Assembly: GCA_000719695.1 (NCBI GenBank)
Contig: JOHN01000012.1
Span: forward strand, 140,769 to 204,768
From: Streptomyces sp. NRRL F-6131
Lineage (GTDB): Bacteria; Actinomycetota; Actinomycetes; Streptomycetales; Streptomycetaceae
Direction: 5' to 3'
Length of the DNA: 64,000 nucleotides
In this document: in pieces, positions 16,767 through 25,627 of the stretch
How the letters are laid out: each line of letters opens with the position of its first letter
Position numbering within the stretch: position 1 is the stretch's first letter
Notes under the pieces: generated by a model
Database searches by the model: none
The model's input: only the letters and a program-made list of their open reading frames with translations
Told to the model about the DNA's origin: nothing
Position numbers and translations under genes: made by a program

Positions 16767-18374
16767 TCAGGTGACGGTGACGACGGTGCTGTGCCACCCG
16801 GTCGCGCCGGACGGGAAGGGGGCGGCCCGGTCCCCGGTCTGGACGGCGCCGGTGGCATCGGTCGCCCGGACCTCGATCCGGTGGGCGCCGGGCGTGGCTC
16901 CGGTCCAGCGGTGGCTCCACTGCCGCCACAGGTCAGGACCGGCGTCGGTGGCGAGCACGGTCTGCTGCCAGGGGCCGCCGTCCACGCGGACCTCGACCGC
17001 GGTGATCCCCCGGTGGGTGGCCCAGGCGGTGCCGGCCACGGTGACGTCACCGGCGGGGACCCGGGCGAACGGTGCGGGTACCTCGATCCGTGAGGTGGTG
17101 CGCACCGCGCCGGTGCGGTCCCAGCCGCGGCGCACCCAGTAGGGGTCGTACGCGGCGAAGGTGGTGACCTCCAGTTCGACGAGCCACTTGGTCGCCGAGG
17201 CGTAGCCGTAGAAACCGGGGACGACGCTCCGGCAGGGGAAGCCGTGGGCGACCGGCAGCGCCGCACCGTCCATGGCGACCGCCAGCAGTGCGCGCCGACC
17301 GTCGAGCACCGACTCCAGCGGGGTGCCGATCGTCATCCCGTCCTGCGAACGGCCGACCAACTGGTCCGCCCCGGCACGCACCCCCGCCCGGCGGAGCAGC
17401 GCGGGCAGGGCGGCGCCGAGCCAGCGGGTGGTGCCGACGTACGGCCCACCGACCTCGTTGGAGACGCAGGACAGCGTGTGGTCCAGCTCCTCCAGCGGCT
17501 CGCGCAGCAGGTCGTCGAAGGTCAGCAGGAGCGGGTGGTCGACCATCCCGCGGATCCGCAGCGCCCAGTGCCGGGGGTCGATGCGGGGGAGGGTGAGCGC
17601 GGTGTCGACCCGGTAGAAGTCCTCGGTCCGGGTCGTTAACGGCGACAGGCCGGGAACCGTCGGACGGACCGGCGCCGGCAGTGGCGGCAACGGCTTCGCG
17701 GCGGGCGGGATGCGGACGGTGTCGCGGGCCGCGCCGATGTCGAAGCGCCGGTCGGACCAGGCGCGGCCTCCGACGGCGGCGAGCGTGCCCGCGGCGAAGG
17801 TGCCGCCGGTGGCGGCGAGCACGGCCCGGCGGGTGGTGGTCCGGGGCCCGGGCGCGGCGTCGGCCGCGTCGGGTGACCGCGTGGTCGGTGCGGTCGCGGG
17901 CACCCGGCGTAGGAGGACGAGGACCGTGGCCGCACCGAGCAGGCCCGCCGCCACCGCCGGCGCGGCGGCCGACGCCCCGGCGCCCGGCCGGGCGAGGGCG
18001 GCCCAGGCGCCGAGCAGGCCGGCCGTCGCGAAGACGGCCGCCCCGAACGCCGGACGGCGGGCGGACAGCAGACCGGCGAGCGCGGCGAACAGCGCCGTCG
18101 TGACGTAGAGACCGCCGAGCAGGACCGCCTTGTCGTTCGTGCCGAACGTGCGGACGGCGTACTCCTTGAGCGGGGTCGGCGTCAGGTCGACGGCCGCCGA
18201 CCCGACGGCGAGGACCGGCGAGGTGCCGGGCCCGGTGAGGGCGGCGACCAGCTCGCCCGCTCCGAGCGCCACCGAGGCGGCCGCCGCACCGGCCGCCACG
18301 GCAAGGCCCGGACGCCGGTGACGGCGGCGGTTGCCGCGGAGCGGCGCGGGGGTGTCGGACGGTTCGTTGCTCAC
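16767..18374 (-). CDS. Membrane-anchored molybdopterin-dependent oxidoreductase (sulfite oxidase family)
   Basis: About 535 residues. The first 220 residues hold four or five membrane segments, then a twin-Arg-like RRAVLAATGG segment and an external sulfite-oxidase fold from about 250. The molybdenum ligand is probably C303 in LSCVSNEVGG. AHGFPCRSVVPGFYGYASATKW is the second core motif, and the C-terminal 110 residues are the Ig-like Mo-co dimerisation domain. The start is uncertain: GTG 18374 is used because coding signal fades upstream. It is transcribed away from sigK and toward the fasciclin gene, like the redox genes of mycobacterial SigK regulons. Confidence 0.85.
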   Translation of the reverse strand: MSNEPSDTPAPLRGNRRRHRRPGLAVAAGAAAASVALGAGELVAALTGPGTSPVLAVGSAAVDLTPTPLKEYAVRTFGTNDKAVLLGGLYVTTALFAALAGLLSARRPAFGAAVFATAGLLGAWAALARPGAGASAAAPAVAAGLLGAATVLVLLRRVPATAPTTRSPDAADAAPGPRTTTRRAVLAATGGTFAAGTLAAVGGRAWSDRRFDIGAARDTVRIPPAAKPLPPLPAPVRPTVPGLSPLTTRTEDFYRVDTALTLPRIDPRHWALRIRGMVDHPLLLTFDDLLREPLEELDHTLSCVSNEVGGPYVGTTRWLGAALPALLRRAGVRAGADQLVGRSQDGMTIGTPLESVLDGRRALLAVAMDGAALPVAHGFPCRSVVPGFYGYASATKWLVELEVTTFAAYDPYWVRRGWDRTGAVRTTSRIEVPAPFARVPAGDVTVAGTAWATHRGITAVEVRVDGGPWQQTVLATDAGPDLWRQWSHRWTGATPGAHRIEVRATDATGAVQTGDRAAPFPSGATGWHSTVVTVT

Positions 18375-18715
18375 AGCCGGGGTTCGGGGCGTCCGGTGCC
18401 GCGGATGGGTCGGACCGGGCGCCCCACCCGAACGAGTGGGCCGCCGACCGACGTTGACGGCCATCGCCCGGCAGGCACGGCGGACCGACTGGCACGGCGG
18501 ACCGGCGAGCGCGGCGGACCGCCGGGCGCGGGCCAATCCGGAGGCGGCTCCACTCCGAAGGAAAGGCGGCAGTTCCCGTTCCCGTTCCCATGTCCGTCCG
18601 CCCGGCCGAGGCTGCGCCCCGGCCGTTCCCCGTGGAGGCCCGTGATGTCCGTCGCTCGTTCGTGGGACCAGGGACCGGGCTCGCCGCCCGGAGCCCGGGC
18701 CGAGGTGGTGCCCGG
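18375..18715. other. 341-base divergent region between the Mo oxidoreductase and sigK
   Basis: Must contain promoters for both directions. No convincing SigK-type box pair was found by eye. A run of ttcccg units (about 18571-18589) and repeated cggac segments are the only texture seen. Confidence 0.4.
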
Positions 18716-19300
18716 ATGAGCACCGCTGTGGATCTGCCCGGTCCGGGCCGCTCGGGCCTCGACCTGAAGGAGCTCCTCCGACGCGTCGCGCTGGGCGACC
18801 AGGACGCGTTCTCGCGCCTGTACGACGCGGTGGCCGGACCGGTCCTGGGACTGGTGCGGCGCGTCCTGCGCGATCCCGCGCAGTCCGAGGAGGTGGCGCA
18901 GGAGGTGCTGCTGGAGGTGTGGCGCACCGCCGCGCGCTACCGGGCCGAGCAAGGGGAGGTGATGCCGTGGGTGCTGACGATCGCCCACCGGCGGGCGGTG
19001 GACCGGGTCCGGTCGGCGCAGGCCGCGGCCGACCGCGACCGGCGTGCGGCCGGGGCCTCCCACTCCCCGGCGTTCGACGAGGTCGCCGAGCAGGTCGAGA
19101 GCAGGTTGGAGCGCGAGCAGGTGCGCAGGTGCATGAGGATGCTGACCGAACTGCAGCGGGAGTCGTTGACGCTCGCCTACTACTCCGGCTACACCTACCC
19201 GCAGGTCGCCGAGGTGCTCGGCGTACCGCAGGGCACCGTCAAGACCCGGATGCGCGACGGGCTGATCCGTCTCCGTGACTGCCTGGGGGTGGGGGGATGA
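18716..19300 (+). CDS. sigK: ECF sigma factor SigK
   Basis: 194 residues. Sigma region 2 runs from FSRLYDAVAGPVLGLVRR through RDPAQSEEVAQEVLLEVWR to MPWVLTIAHRRAVDRVR; region 4 holds ELQRESLTLAYYSGYTYPQVAEVLGVPQGTVKTR. The YYSGYTYPQVAEVL form of region 4 and the following rskA gene identify SigK. GAGGTGG lies nine bases before ATG 18716. The stop overlaps the anti-sigma gene start (ATGA), a usual arrangement for keeping the two proteins balanced. It should direct the oxidoreductase and fasciclin genes next door. Confidence 0.9.
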   Translation: MSTAVDLPGPGRSGLDLKELLRRVALGDQDAFSRLYDAVAGPVLGLVRRVLRDPAQSEEVAQEVLLEVWRTAARYRAEQGEVMPWVLTIAHRRAVDRVRSAQAAADRDRRAAGASHSPAFDEVAEQVESRLEREQVRRCMRMLTELQRESLTLAYYSGYTYPQVAEVLGVPQGTVKTRMRDGLIRLRDCLGVGG

Positions 19301-20046
19301 GCGCCGCCGACCTGCACACCCTGACCGGCGCCTACGCGACGCACGCGCTCGACCCCGCCGAGCGGTCCGCGTTCGACCACCACCTCGCCTCGTGCCCGGC
19401 CTGCGCGCAGGAGGTGGCCGAGTTCGCCGCGACCCTGGCGAGGTTGGGGGCCGCCCAGGCGGTCCGGCCTCCGGAGGCGCTGAAGGCCGCCGTGCTGGCC
19501 GCCCTGCCGACGGTACGCCAGGAAGGCCCCCGGACCGCTCCCGCGTCCGCTCCGGCCTCCCGCACCGGCCGTCGGCCGGCCCGCTGGACGAAATTCGTCC
19601 TGGCCGCCTGCCTGGCCGTCACGGCCGGCGCCGGCGGCCTCGCCGTCCAGCAGCACCGGCAGGCGGAGCGGGCCCGCGACCGGGTGACCGCCCTCCAGCA
19701 GCAGACGGACCGGCTCGCCGGGCTGTTCACCGCGCCCGACGCCCGGACGGTCACCGGCACCGCGGCCGGCGGTGTCGGCGTGGGCACGGTGGTCTGGTCG
19801 CACAGCCGCGGCCGGGCCGGCTTCCTGGCCTCGGGCCTGCCCGCCCCGGCGGCGGGCACCACCTACCAGCTGTGGTTCGACGACGCCGGAACGATGCGGT
19901 CGGCCGGACTGCTGCCCGGCGGGGACGGCGCCCTGCTGCTGCAGGGGCCACTGGGCGGAGCCACCCGGGTCGGCCTCACGCTGGAGCCGGCCGGAGGCTC
20001 ACCGCAGCCCACCGCGGCGCCGCTCGTGCTGCTGCCGCTCGCCTGA
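19297..20046 (+). CDS. rskA: Anti-sigma-K factor RskA
   Basis: 249 residues. The N-terminal zinc anti-sigma domain shows HHLASCPACAQE (H-x3-C-x2-C); one membrane helix lies at about 103-120 (FVLAACLAVTAGAGGLAV), followed by a coiled stretch and the extracytoplasmic RskA domain from about 150 with TYQLWFDDAGTMRSAGLLP. RskA holds SigK at the membrane until regulated proteolysis releases it. Start overlaps sigK by four bases. A 12-bp hairpin follows the stop. Confidence 0.9.
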   Translation: MSAADLHTLTGAYATHALDPAERSAFDHHLASCPACAQEVAEFAATLARLGAAQAVRPPEALKAAVLAALPTVRQEGPRTAPASAPASRTGRRPARWTKFVLAACLAVTAGAGGLAVQQHRQAERARDRVTALQQQTDRLAGLFTAPDARTVTGTAAGGVGVGTVVWSHSRGRAGFLASGLPAPAAGTTYQLWFDDAGTMRSAGLLPGGDGALLLQGPLGGATRVGLTLEPAGGSPQPTAAPLVLLPLA

Positions 20047-20051
20047 GAGCC

Positions 20052-20085
20052 GGCGGGCCGGCCGGCCCCCGACGGCCGGCCCGCC
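20052..20085. terminator. Bidirectional terminator after rskA
   Basis: Arms ggcgggccggcc (20052-20063) and ggccggcccgcc (20074-20085), loop of 10, between converging rskA and the phosphatase gene. Confidence 0.7.
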
Positions 20086-20096
20086 ACTTCACGGTC

Positions 20097-21338
20097 TCAC
20101 GTGCCCGGTCGTCCGGCGGCGGTCCTGGCCCGGAAGCCCTCCGGCGGGGGAGGGGTGACCGGGTGCCACTCGATCATCATGATGGTGGCGTCGTCGGTCA
20201 GGCCTTCGTCCTGGTGCTCGAGGATGGCGTGGATGAGGCGACGCAGTGCCTCGGGTGCCGCTTCGCCGGCCGCGGTGGTCCGGATGACGAAGTCGGTGAA
20301 GCGTTCCAGGCCGAAGAACTCGTGCTGGGTGCCCTTGGCGTCGACGACGCCGTCGGTGTAGAGCAGCAGCCGGTCGCCCGGCTGGAGGGAGAAGGTCTGC
20401 ACGGTCCGTGGTGCGCCGGTGAGGTGTCCGAGGCCGAGCGGCAGCTCGTCGGGGCCGGCCAGGGCGTCGGGGACCACTTCGTTGGCCCGGATCAGCAGCG
20501 GTTCGGGGTGGCCGCAGTTGGCCCAGTGCAGGGTCCCGGTGGCGACGTCGAGCCGCAGGAACACCCCCGTGGCGAACCGGTCGGGGAACCATTCGTGCAG
20601 CGCCTGGTCGATGGTGGCGACGAGGTCGGGGACGTCGCCGCCGTTGCGGCGGGCGTTGCGGCAGGCCGCGAGGGCGAGCGCGGCGGTGAGCCCGGACGCG
20701 AGGTCGTGGCCCATGGCGTCGAGGACGGCGGCGTGCAGGACGCCGTCGTCGAGGGAGTGCTCGAACGCGTCGCCGCCCAGGCGGTAGGCGGGTTCGAGTA
20801 CGGCGGTGGAGACGGCCCGCTCGGTGCATACGGTGCGCGGCGGCAGGAAGGCCCGGAGCATCTCCGAGGGCAGGCTCATGGTGTCGGCACGGGTGCCGTG
20901 CGCGTAGCTGTCGCTGGTGTCCCGTTTGGAGGTGATCACCATGGCGAGCAGGGCGGCGAGCAGCCGGCAGCGGCGGACCGCCGCGCGGTCCAGGGACGCC
21001 GTGCGCAGGCCGAGCACGCCGAGGCGTTCGGCACCGTCCACCAGGGGGAACCACGCCGCCAGGCCGGTCGTGTCGTCCTCCGCGACCTGCATCGAGCCGG
21101 TCCGGAACGCCCAGCCGGCCAGGGTGCCGTCGATCGGCAGGTCCCGGCCGTCGGCCAGCGCGACCAGGCGGTTCTGTTGGATGTCGGTCAGGTAGACGGA
21201 GCTCGATCCGAGACCGAGCGCGCGGGTGTACTGGTCGGCGATGCGGGGTGCGTCCTTCGGGTCGAGGGTTCGTCCGGTGGTGAGGAACTGCTCCAGCAGC
21301 TCCTCGCCGAGGTTCAGGGGCAGGGTCTCGTCCGACAT
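20097..21338 (-). CDS. GAF domain + SpoIIE-type PP2C protein phosphatase
   Basis: 413 residues. Residues 20-150 form a GAF-like sensor domain (RIADQYTRALGLGSSSVYLTD, GTLAGWAFRTG). From about 175 a PP2C/SpoIIE domain shows the metal-binding pieces GGDAFEHSLDDG, DAMGHDLASG, DRLLLYTDGVVDA and DDATIMM. Such proteins dephosphorylate anti-sigma antagonists in sigma-B-like switches in actinomycetes. Start ATG 21338 has GGTGGG upstream. No partner anti-sigma gene is beside it, so its target is elsewhere. Confidence 0.88.
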   Translation of the reverse strand: MSDETLPLNLGEELLEQFLTTGRTLDPKDAPRIADQYTRALGLGSSSVYLTDIQQNRLVALADGRDLPIDGTLAGWAFRTGSMQVAEDDTTGLAAWFPLVDGAERLGVLGLRTASLDRAAVRRCRLLAALLAMVITSKRDTSDSYAHGTRADTMSLPSEMLRAFLPPRTVCTERAVSTAVLEPAYRLGGDAFEHSLDDGVLHAAVLDAMGHDLASGLTAALALAACRNARRNGGDVPDLVATIDQALHEWFPDRFATGVFLRLDVATGTLHWANCGHPEPLLIRANEVVPDALAGPDELPLGLGHLTGAPRTVQTFSLQPGDRLLLYTDGVVDAKGTQHEFFGLERFTDFVIRTTAAGEAAPEALRRLIHAILEHQDEGLTDDATIMMIEWHPVTPPPPEGFRARTAAGRPGT

Positions 21339-21450
21339 CCCACCAGCGGATCCCGGATGCGGTGCCGGCGCCCGCCGACACGGCGGGTCGCCGGGGCAGC
21401 GTGCGCCGAACGGACGACTGCCGGGAGCCTCCGGGGCCGGGTCCCCGCGG

Positions 21451-22341
21451 TCAACGGGGCGTCCCGCCGTCGTCGGCGGCGGACGGGGCGGACGGGGCGG
21501 AAGCGGGTGCCAGGGCACGGCCGACGGCGGCGCCCGCGTACAGGGTGAAGCCGACACCGACCAGCCAGGACTGGACGACCAGGACGGTGCCCACCGCACC
21601 GTAGGACAGGGCGTTGGAGACCACGAGCGGCGCGAACACCAGCCGGGAGAACAGCCGCAGCCCGGCGAGCGCGACCACGGTGGCCACCGCCCCCGGCAGC
21701 AGCCGTCGCCAGGAGACCCGCCCGGCCAGCAGCAGCCGGGGCAGCCCCCAGAACAGCAGCAGCCCGCCCAGCACGGTGACGGTGATCCGCAGCGCGGGCT
21801 GCACGGCGGCGTGCCGCCACGGCACCCCGCTCCAGGCGGCCGCCAGGACGTACCCGACCAGCCCGGCCAGGGCCAGCACCTGGCGCCACACACCGTGCCA
21901 CGGCGCCGGCGGCAGCTCCCAGATCCGCTCGAACGCCTTCTGGACGGACGCCATCAGGGTGACGCCGAAGACGGCGAGCGCGGCCAGTCCGACGCCCGTG
22001 GTGGTGCTGAGCACCTGACCCGGGGAGACGAACAGCTCACGGACCGGCCGCTGCGCGCGGGAGGTCAGCCCGAGGCCGTCGGTGATCCAGTCGGCGATGC
22101 CGTTGCCCCGGCTCGCGGAGGCGGCGGCGATCACGATCAGCAGCGGCACCAGGGTCACGAAGCACAGCGCCGCGAACGCCAGCGAGCGCTCCATCAGCTC
22201 CGTTCGCCGCCCCAGCCGCCACACCCGCGACGCGAACGCCCACGGCCGGCGCCACAGCCCGCGCCACGTCCCGACGTCCGCCGCCGGCACGGTCCCGGCA
22301 CCGTCGGCGGCGTGTCGCACCCGGTCGTCGGCTCTCGCCAT
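21451..22341 (-). CDS. YihY/BrkB-family membrane protein
   Basis: 296 residues with six membrane segments. RTELMERSLAFAALCFVTLVPLLIV, FERIWELPPAP and RRLLPGAVATVVALAGLRLFS are YihY family landmarks. Members are inner-membrane proteins of uncertain function, sometimes annotated ribonuclease BN by mistake. It follows the phosphatase gene on the same strand at a 112-base distance and may be independently transcribed. The C-terminal tail is Ala/Ser/Pro rich. Confidence 0.85.
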   Translation of the reverse strand: MARADDRVRHAADGAGTVPAADVGTWRGLWRRPWAFASRVWRLGRRTELMERSLAFAALCFVTLVPLLIVIAAASASRGNGIADWITDGLGLTSRAQRPVRELFVSPGQVLSTTTGVGLAALAVFGVTLMASVQKAFERIWELPPAPWHGVWRQVLALAGLVGYVLAAAWSGVPWRHAAVQPALRITVTVLGGLLLFWGLPRLLLAGRVSWRRLLPGAVATVVALAGLRLFSRLVFAPLVVSNALSYGAVGTVLVVQSWLVGVGFTLYAGAAVGRALAPASAPSAPSAADDGGTPR

Positions 22342-22429
22342 CGCGCCGCCGCCTCAGCATCGAGCGACCCCCCGGACACCCCGGCGGCTGCCCCTTCCGC
22401 GCCGTCCCACACCCGGACCACCGTCCGAC

Positions 22430-22470
22430 CTGTCCCGGGCCGCACCGGGCCGCACCGGGCCGCACCGGCG
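22430..22470. repeat. Short tandem repeat of a 10-base unit (cgcaccgggc)
   Basis: Two exact copies at 22441-22460 flanked by partial copies on both sides, in the 283-base gap between the YihY gene and the next plus-strand gene. No coding frame is evident in that gap. Confidence 0.5.
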
Positions 22471-22624
22471 GCGACCGCCGCGACCGCAGTCGCGTGACGG
22501 TCCCGGCCGCTCCTGGACGGTCGGGACCGCCGCCCCGGCGAGCGGGGCGCTTCGGCGCGCGGGGTACCGGCGGGGCGGCACGCCCGTAGACTCCGGGGCG
22601 AGTCGGACGGAGTGAGGGCGCGCC

Positions 22625-22942
22625 ATGGACTACTGTCGCCACGAGTTGAGCCACTGCGCCGAGTGCGCCCCGCCCGCGCGGCCCGGTCGAAGCGCTCCGA
22701 GCGTCGAGTGGGACGGCTGGCCGGAGTCGGCGATCATCATTCACCCCAGTCACAAGGCCCACCTGCCCGGCTGCCCCCACATCCTCGCGGCCGACGTCGA
22801 ACCGCCCGTCTACGGCTGGGTGCTCGCCCCCTCGCCGGGGGCGTGGCGTCGGCTCTCCGCCTCCAGCCCGCTCCGGGCCACCGAGGGGAACACCCGGCGT
22901 ACCGCCGTGAGTCGCTGCCAGGACTGCGACGCCACCCAGTAG
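22625..22942 (+). CDS. Small Cys/His-rich protein, unknown function
   Basis: 105 residues. Cys and His fall in three groups: CRHELSHCAEC at the start, HPSHKAHLPGCPH in the middle and SRCQDCDA at the end, which suggests zinc binding. No signal peptide. A TAGACT box (22589-22594) may be its -10 element. The gene is short, but the spacing of the Cys pairs and codon use favour a real protein. I do not recognise the family. Confidence 0.55.
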   Translation: MDYCRHELSHCAECAPPARPGRSAPSVEWDGWPESAIIIHPSHKAHLPGCPHILAADVEPPVYGWVLAPSPGAWRRLSASSPLRATEGNTRRTAVSRCQDCDATQ

Positions 22943-23033
22943 GCGCCGCTCGTCGGGCGGCGTCCCGGGGCGGTGGCTAGCGTGGGAGCCGCCTCGCGGA
23001 CGCACCCTGCGGACGCGCCCCGGAGGGATGGCG

Positions 23034-24608
23034 ATGAGCACTGCGCCCGCCGGCGGATCCTCGCGCTACCTGGTGCTGGCGGCGATGATCTTCGCCGTCG
23101 CGATGACCTTCATCGACCAGACCATCGTGTCGATCGCCGTACCGAACATCCAGCACGAGCTGAAGCTCACCAGTACGGGCGTGCAGTGGGCGGTCAACGC
23201 CTACCTGCTCACGCTCGCGGCGTTCTTCGCCTTCGGCGGCCGGCTCGCGGACACGGTCGGCCACCGCCGGACGGTGGTGCTCGGCGTGCTGATCTTCGCG
23301 GGCGCCTCGGCCTGCTGCGGCCTCACCCCCACCGGGAGCGTGGCGGAGGCCTGGCTGATCGCCTTCCGCGCCGTCCAGGGCTTCGGCGGCGCCCTGATGT
23401 TCCCGGCCGCGCTGGCCATCGTGGTGCAGAGCTTCGCGCTCCGTGAGCGCGGACGGGCACTGGCCCTGTTCTTCGGCATCGCGGGCGGTCTGACGGCGAT
23501 CGGACCGGTCCTCGGCGGCTACCTGACCGAGTGGACCTGGCGGGCCATCTTCTGGGTGAACCTGCCGGTGGCGGCGGTCGCGCTGGTGCTGACCGCGATC
23601 TCGAAACCGGTGACGCAGAGCCGTCCGGCGCCCATGGACCACCGGGGCCTGGCCCTGATCGCGGGCGGCGTCGCGCTGAGCGTCTTCGGGTTCCAGCAGT
23701 CACAGGTCTGGGGCTGGTCGAACCCGGCGATCTGGCTGTGCATCGCGGCCGGTGCCGCGCTGCTGGTCGTCTTCGTGGTCGTCGAGCGGCGCACCGCCTC
23801 GCCGCTGATCCGGGTGGACATCTTCCGCATCCGCGCGTTCTCGGTGCAGAACCTGGTGCTCGGCATCTCGATGCTGGTCTTCGTCCCGGTGTTCTTCTTC
23901 TCCAGCGAGTACGCGCAGATCGCCCTGGGTGACTCCTCGTCGGAGGCCGGCGTCTTCCTGCTCTGGTTCTTCATCGGGTTCGTGATCGCCTCGCAGATCG
24001 GCGGCCGGATGCTCGACCGGGGCGGCGCCAAGCGGCCCGTGGTGCTCGGCTGCGTGCTGGCCGCGGTCGGGTTCCACCTGTGGGCGGGCGACGTGACGAC
24101 GCTGAGCTTCAGCGAGCAGCAGTGGGACGTCGTGCTGGCCGGCGCGGGCATGGGCTTCATGCTCTCGCCCGCCAGCACGGACGCGGTCAACCGTGCGTCG
24201 CGGCTGTCCTACGGCGAGGCGACCGGCATCACCCAGACGGTCCGCAACTACGCCGCGAGCCTGGGACTCGCCGTGCTGGGCACCGTCCTGGTCACCGAGC
24301 TGCGCTCCCGGCTGACCGACTCCCTGGTCGCCCAGGGCGTGCCGCACGACCAGGCGGTCTCCACCGCCGCCCACCTCTCCCAGGTGCAGGCGCAGAGCGG
24401 CGGGAGCGGGAGCACCGCCGACATCCCGCAGTTCTTCCGGGTCGACTTCGCCCACGCAACCCAGACCGTCTTCCAGTGGATGGCGGTCATCATGGCCGTG
24501 GCCGCGGTGGTGGCGGTCGTCGGCCTGCGGCCGGGCGTGCAGACCGAGGTCGCCGCCGAGGACCAGGAGCCCGTTCCGTCCGGTCCCACCGGTGGCCCCG
24601 GCCCGTGA
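23034..24608 (+). CDS. DHA2-family MFS multidrug exporter (EmrB/QacA type)
   Basis: 524 residues, about 14 membrane segments. [15 protein letters not shown] at the first helix, [12 protein letters not shown] in loop 2-3 and [14 protein letters not shown] (antiporter motif C) mark drug:H+ antiporters of the 14-segment family. The SD GGAGGG touches the ATG at 23028 but stands six bases before ATG 23034, so 23034 is chosen. Stand-alone gene with no regulator beside it. Drug range cannot be predicted. Confidence 0.88.
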   Translation: MSTAPAGGSSRYLVLAAMIFAVAMTFIDQTIVSIAVPNIQHELKLTSTGVQWAVNAYLLTLAAFFAFGGRLADTVGHRRTVVLGVLIFAGASACCGLTPTGSVAEAWLIAFRAVQGFGGALMFPAALAIVVQSFALRERGRALALFFGIAGGLTAIGPVLGGYLTEWTWRAIFWVNLPVAAVALVLTAISKPVTQSRPAPMDHRGLALIAGGVALSVFGFQQSQVWGWSNPAIWLCIAAGAALLVVFVVVERRTASPLIRVDIFRIRAFSVQNLVLGISMLVFVPVFFFSSEYAQIALGDSSSEAGVFLLWFFIGFVIASQIGGRMLDRGGAKRPVVLGCVLAAVGFHLWAGDVTTLSFSEQQWDVVLAGAGMGFMLSPASTDAVNRASRLSYGEATGITQTVRNYAASLGLAVLGTVLVTELRSRLTDSLVAQGVPHDQAVSTAAHLSQVQAQSGGSGSTADIPQFFRVDFAHATQTVFQWMAVIMAVAAVVAVVGLRPGVQTEVAAEDQEPVPSGPTGGPGP

Positions 24609-24823
24609 CCACGCACGCGCGGGGCCCCGAACACCGGCGGCAGGTGCCGACACGCACACCCGCTGTCCGGGCGCCGACCCGGCGGTGTTCCCGGGCGGCT
24701 TCGTCGAGCCGCTGGACGAACTCGACGAACTGCGCCGCGGCCGAGTGCTCGGAGAGCCGCGGACCGGGGCGCCGGCGCCGGTGTGAACCGCGTCACTCCC
24801 CGGACGCCCGGGGCCGGGCATGC
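24609..24823. other. Gap with no assigned gene
   Basis: The plus-strand frame at about 24672-24786 (ending in [18 protein letters not shown] and a stop) looks faintly like the tail of a metabolic enzyme but has no body or start; it may be a remnant. No promoter or terminator was recognised. Confidence 0.3.
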
Positions 24824-24838
24824 ATGATCATCATCCGT

Positions 24839-25522
24839 ATGGACTCCCGTTTCCTCGGTATCCCCGAGCTCGACGAGACCCCGCCCGTGGCGGTCGTCAT
24901 CGATGTCATGCGCGCCTACACGGTGGCCGCCTGGGCCTTCGCCCGACGCGCCGAGAGGATCGTGCTCGCCGCGTCGCTGGAGGAGGCCCTGGACCTCAAG
25001 GGCCGCCACCCGGACTGGGTGGCGCTCAAGGACGGCCCGGCGGCGCCCGGGTTCGACGCCGTCAACTCGCCCGGCCTGCTGCGCTCCCTGGACCTCGGCG
25101 GCCGGACCGTGGTGCAGAAGACCACCGCGGGGACGGTCGGCGCCCTCGCGGTCAAGGACGCGCCGCTGGTGCTCTGCGCCTCCTTCGTGGTGGCGGAGGC
25201 CACGGCCCGGCTGCTGCGGACCCGCGGGGCCGACCGCGTCACGTTCGTGGTCACCGGCGAGGACGGGCGGGCCGACGAGGACCTGGCGTGCGCCCAGTAC
25301 ATCGCCGGCCGTGCCGCCGGGGCGGGGACGGACGCGGCCCCGTTCCTGCGCCGCGCCGCCGGGTCGCGTGCCGCCACCGAGCTGGCGGAGGGCGTCCGGG
25401 AGGGCGTCCACCCCGATGACGTCGCACTCTGCCTCGAACTCGACCGCTTCCCCTTCGCCATGGTGGCGACCACGGAGGACGGGCTGACGGTCCTCCGCCC
25501 GTGGACCGAGTCGGCGGCCTGA
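24839..25522 (+). CDS. 2-phosphosulfolactate phosphatase family (ComB-like)
   Basis: 227 residues. [18 protein letters not shown] near the start, [18 protein letters not shown] and [14 protein letters not shown] follow the conserved order of ComB proteins, Mg-dependent phosphatases known from coenzyme M synthesis. Streptomycetes do not make coenzyme M, so the natural substrate is probably another phosphate ester. ATG 24824 and ATG 24839 are in frame; homologues begin [10 protein letters not shown], which favours 24839. No SD is visible, so the message may be leaderless or start upstream. Confidence 0.85.
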   Translation: MDSRFLGIPELDETPPVAVVIDVMRAYTVAAWAFARRAERIVLAASLEEALDLKGRHPDWVALKDGPAAPGFDAVNSPGLLRSLDLGGRTVVQKTTAGTVGALAVKDAPLVLCASFVVAEATARLLRTRGADRVTFVVTGEDGRADEDLACAQYIAGRAAGAGTDAAPFLRRAAGSRAATELAEGVREGVHPDDVALCLELDRFPFAMVATTEDGLTVLRPWTESAA

Positions 25523-25563
25523 CGCCGAGTCCCGCGCCGGGCGCCGCGCCGAGCGGAGACGCG

Positions 25564-25596
25564 TGATCGCCCCGGCCGGAGCGGCCGGGGCGATCA
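25564..25596. terminator. Bidirectional terminator
   Basis: Arms tgatcgccccggcc (25564-25577) and ggccggggcgatca (25583-25596), loop of 5, between the converging ComB-like and permease genes. Confidence 0.8.
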
Positions 25597-25627
25597 GTAG
25601 TGTGCGGTCGCGGTCAGCGATCACCCG

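Noticed and set aside
19275..21548. Plus-strand frame of about 757 codons across rskA and the phosphatase
   Set aside because: Overlaps two well-supported genes in other frames and has no recognisable domain.
24592..24786. 64-codon plus-strand frame after the DHA2 exporter
   Set aside because: Overlaps the exporter end, has no ribosome site, and only its tail vaguely resembles an enzyme C-terminus; not strong enough to call a gene.
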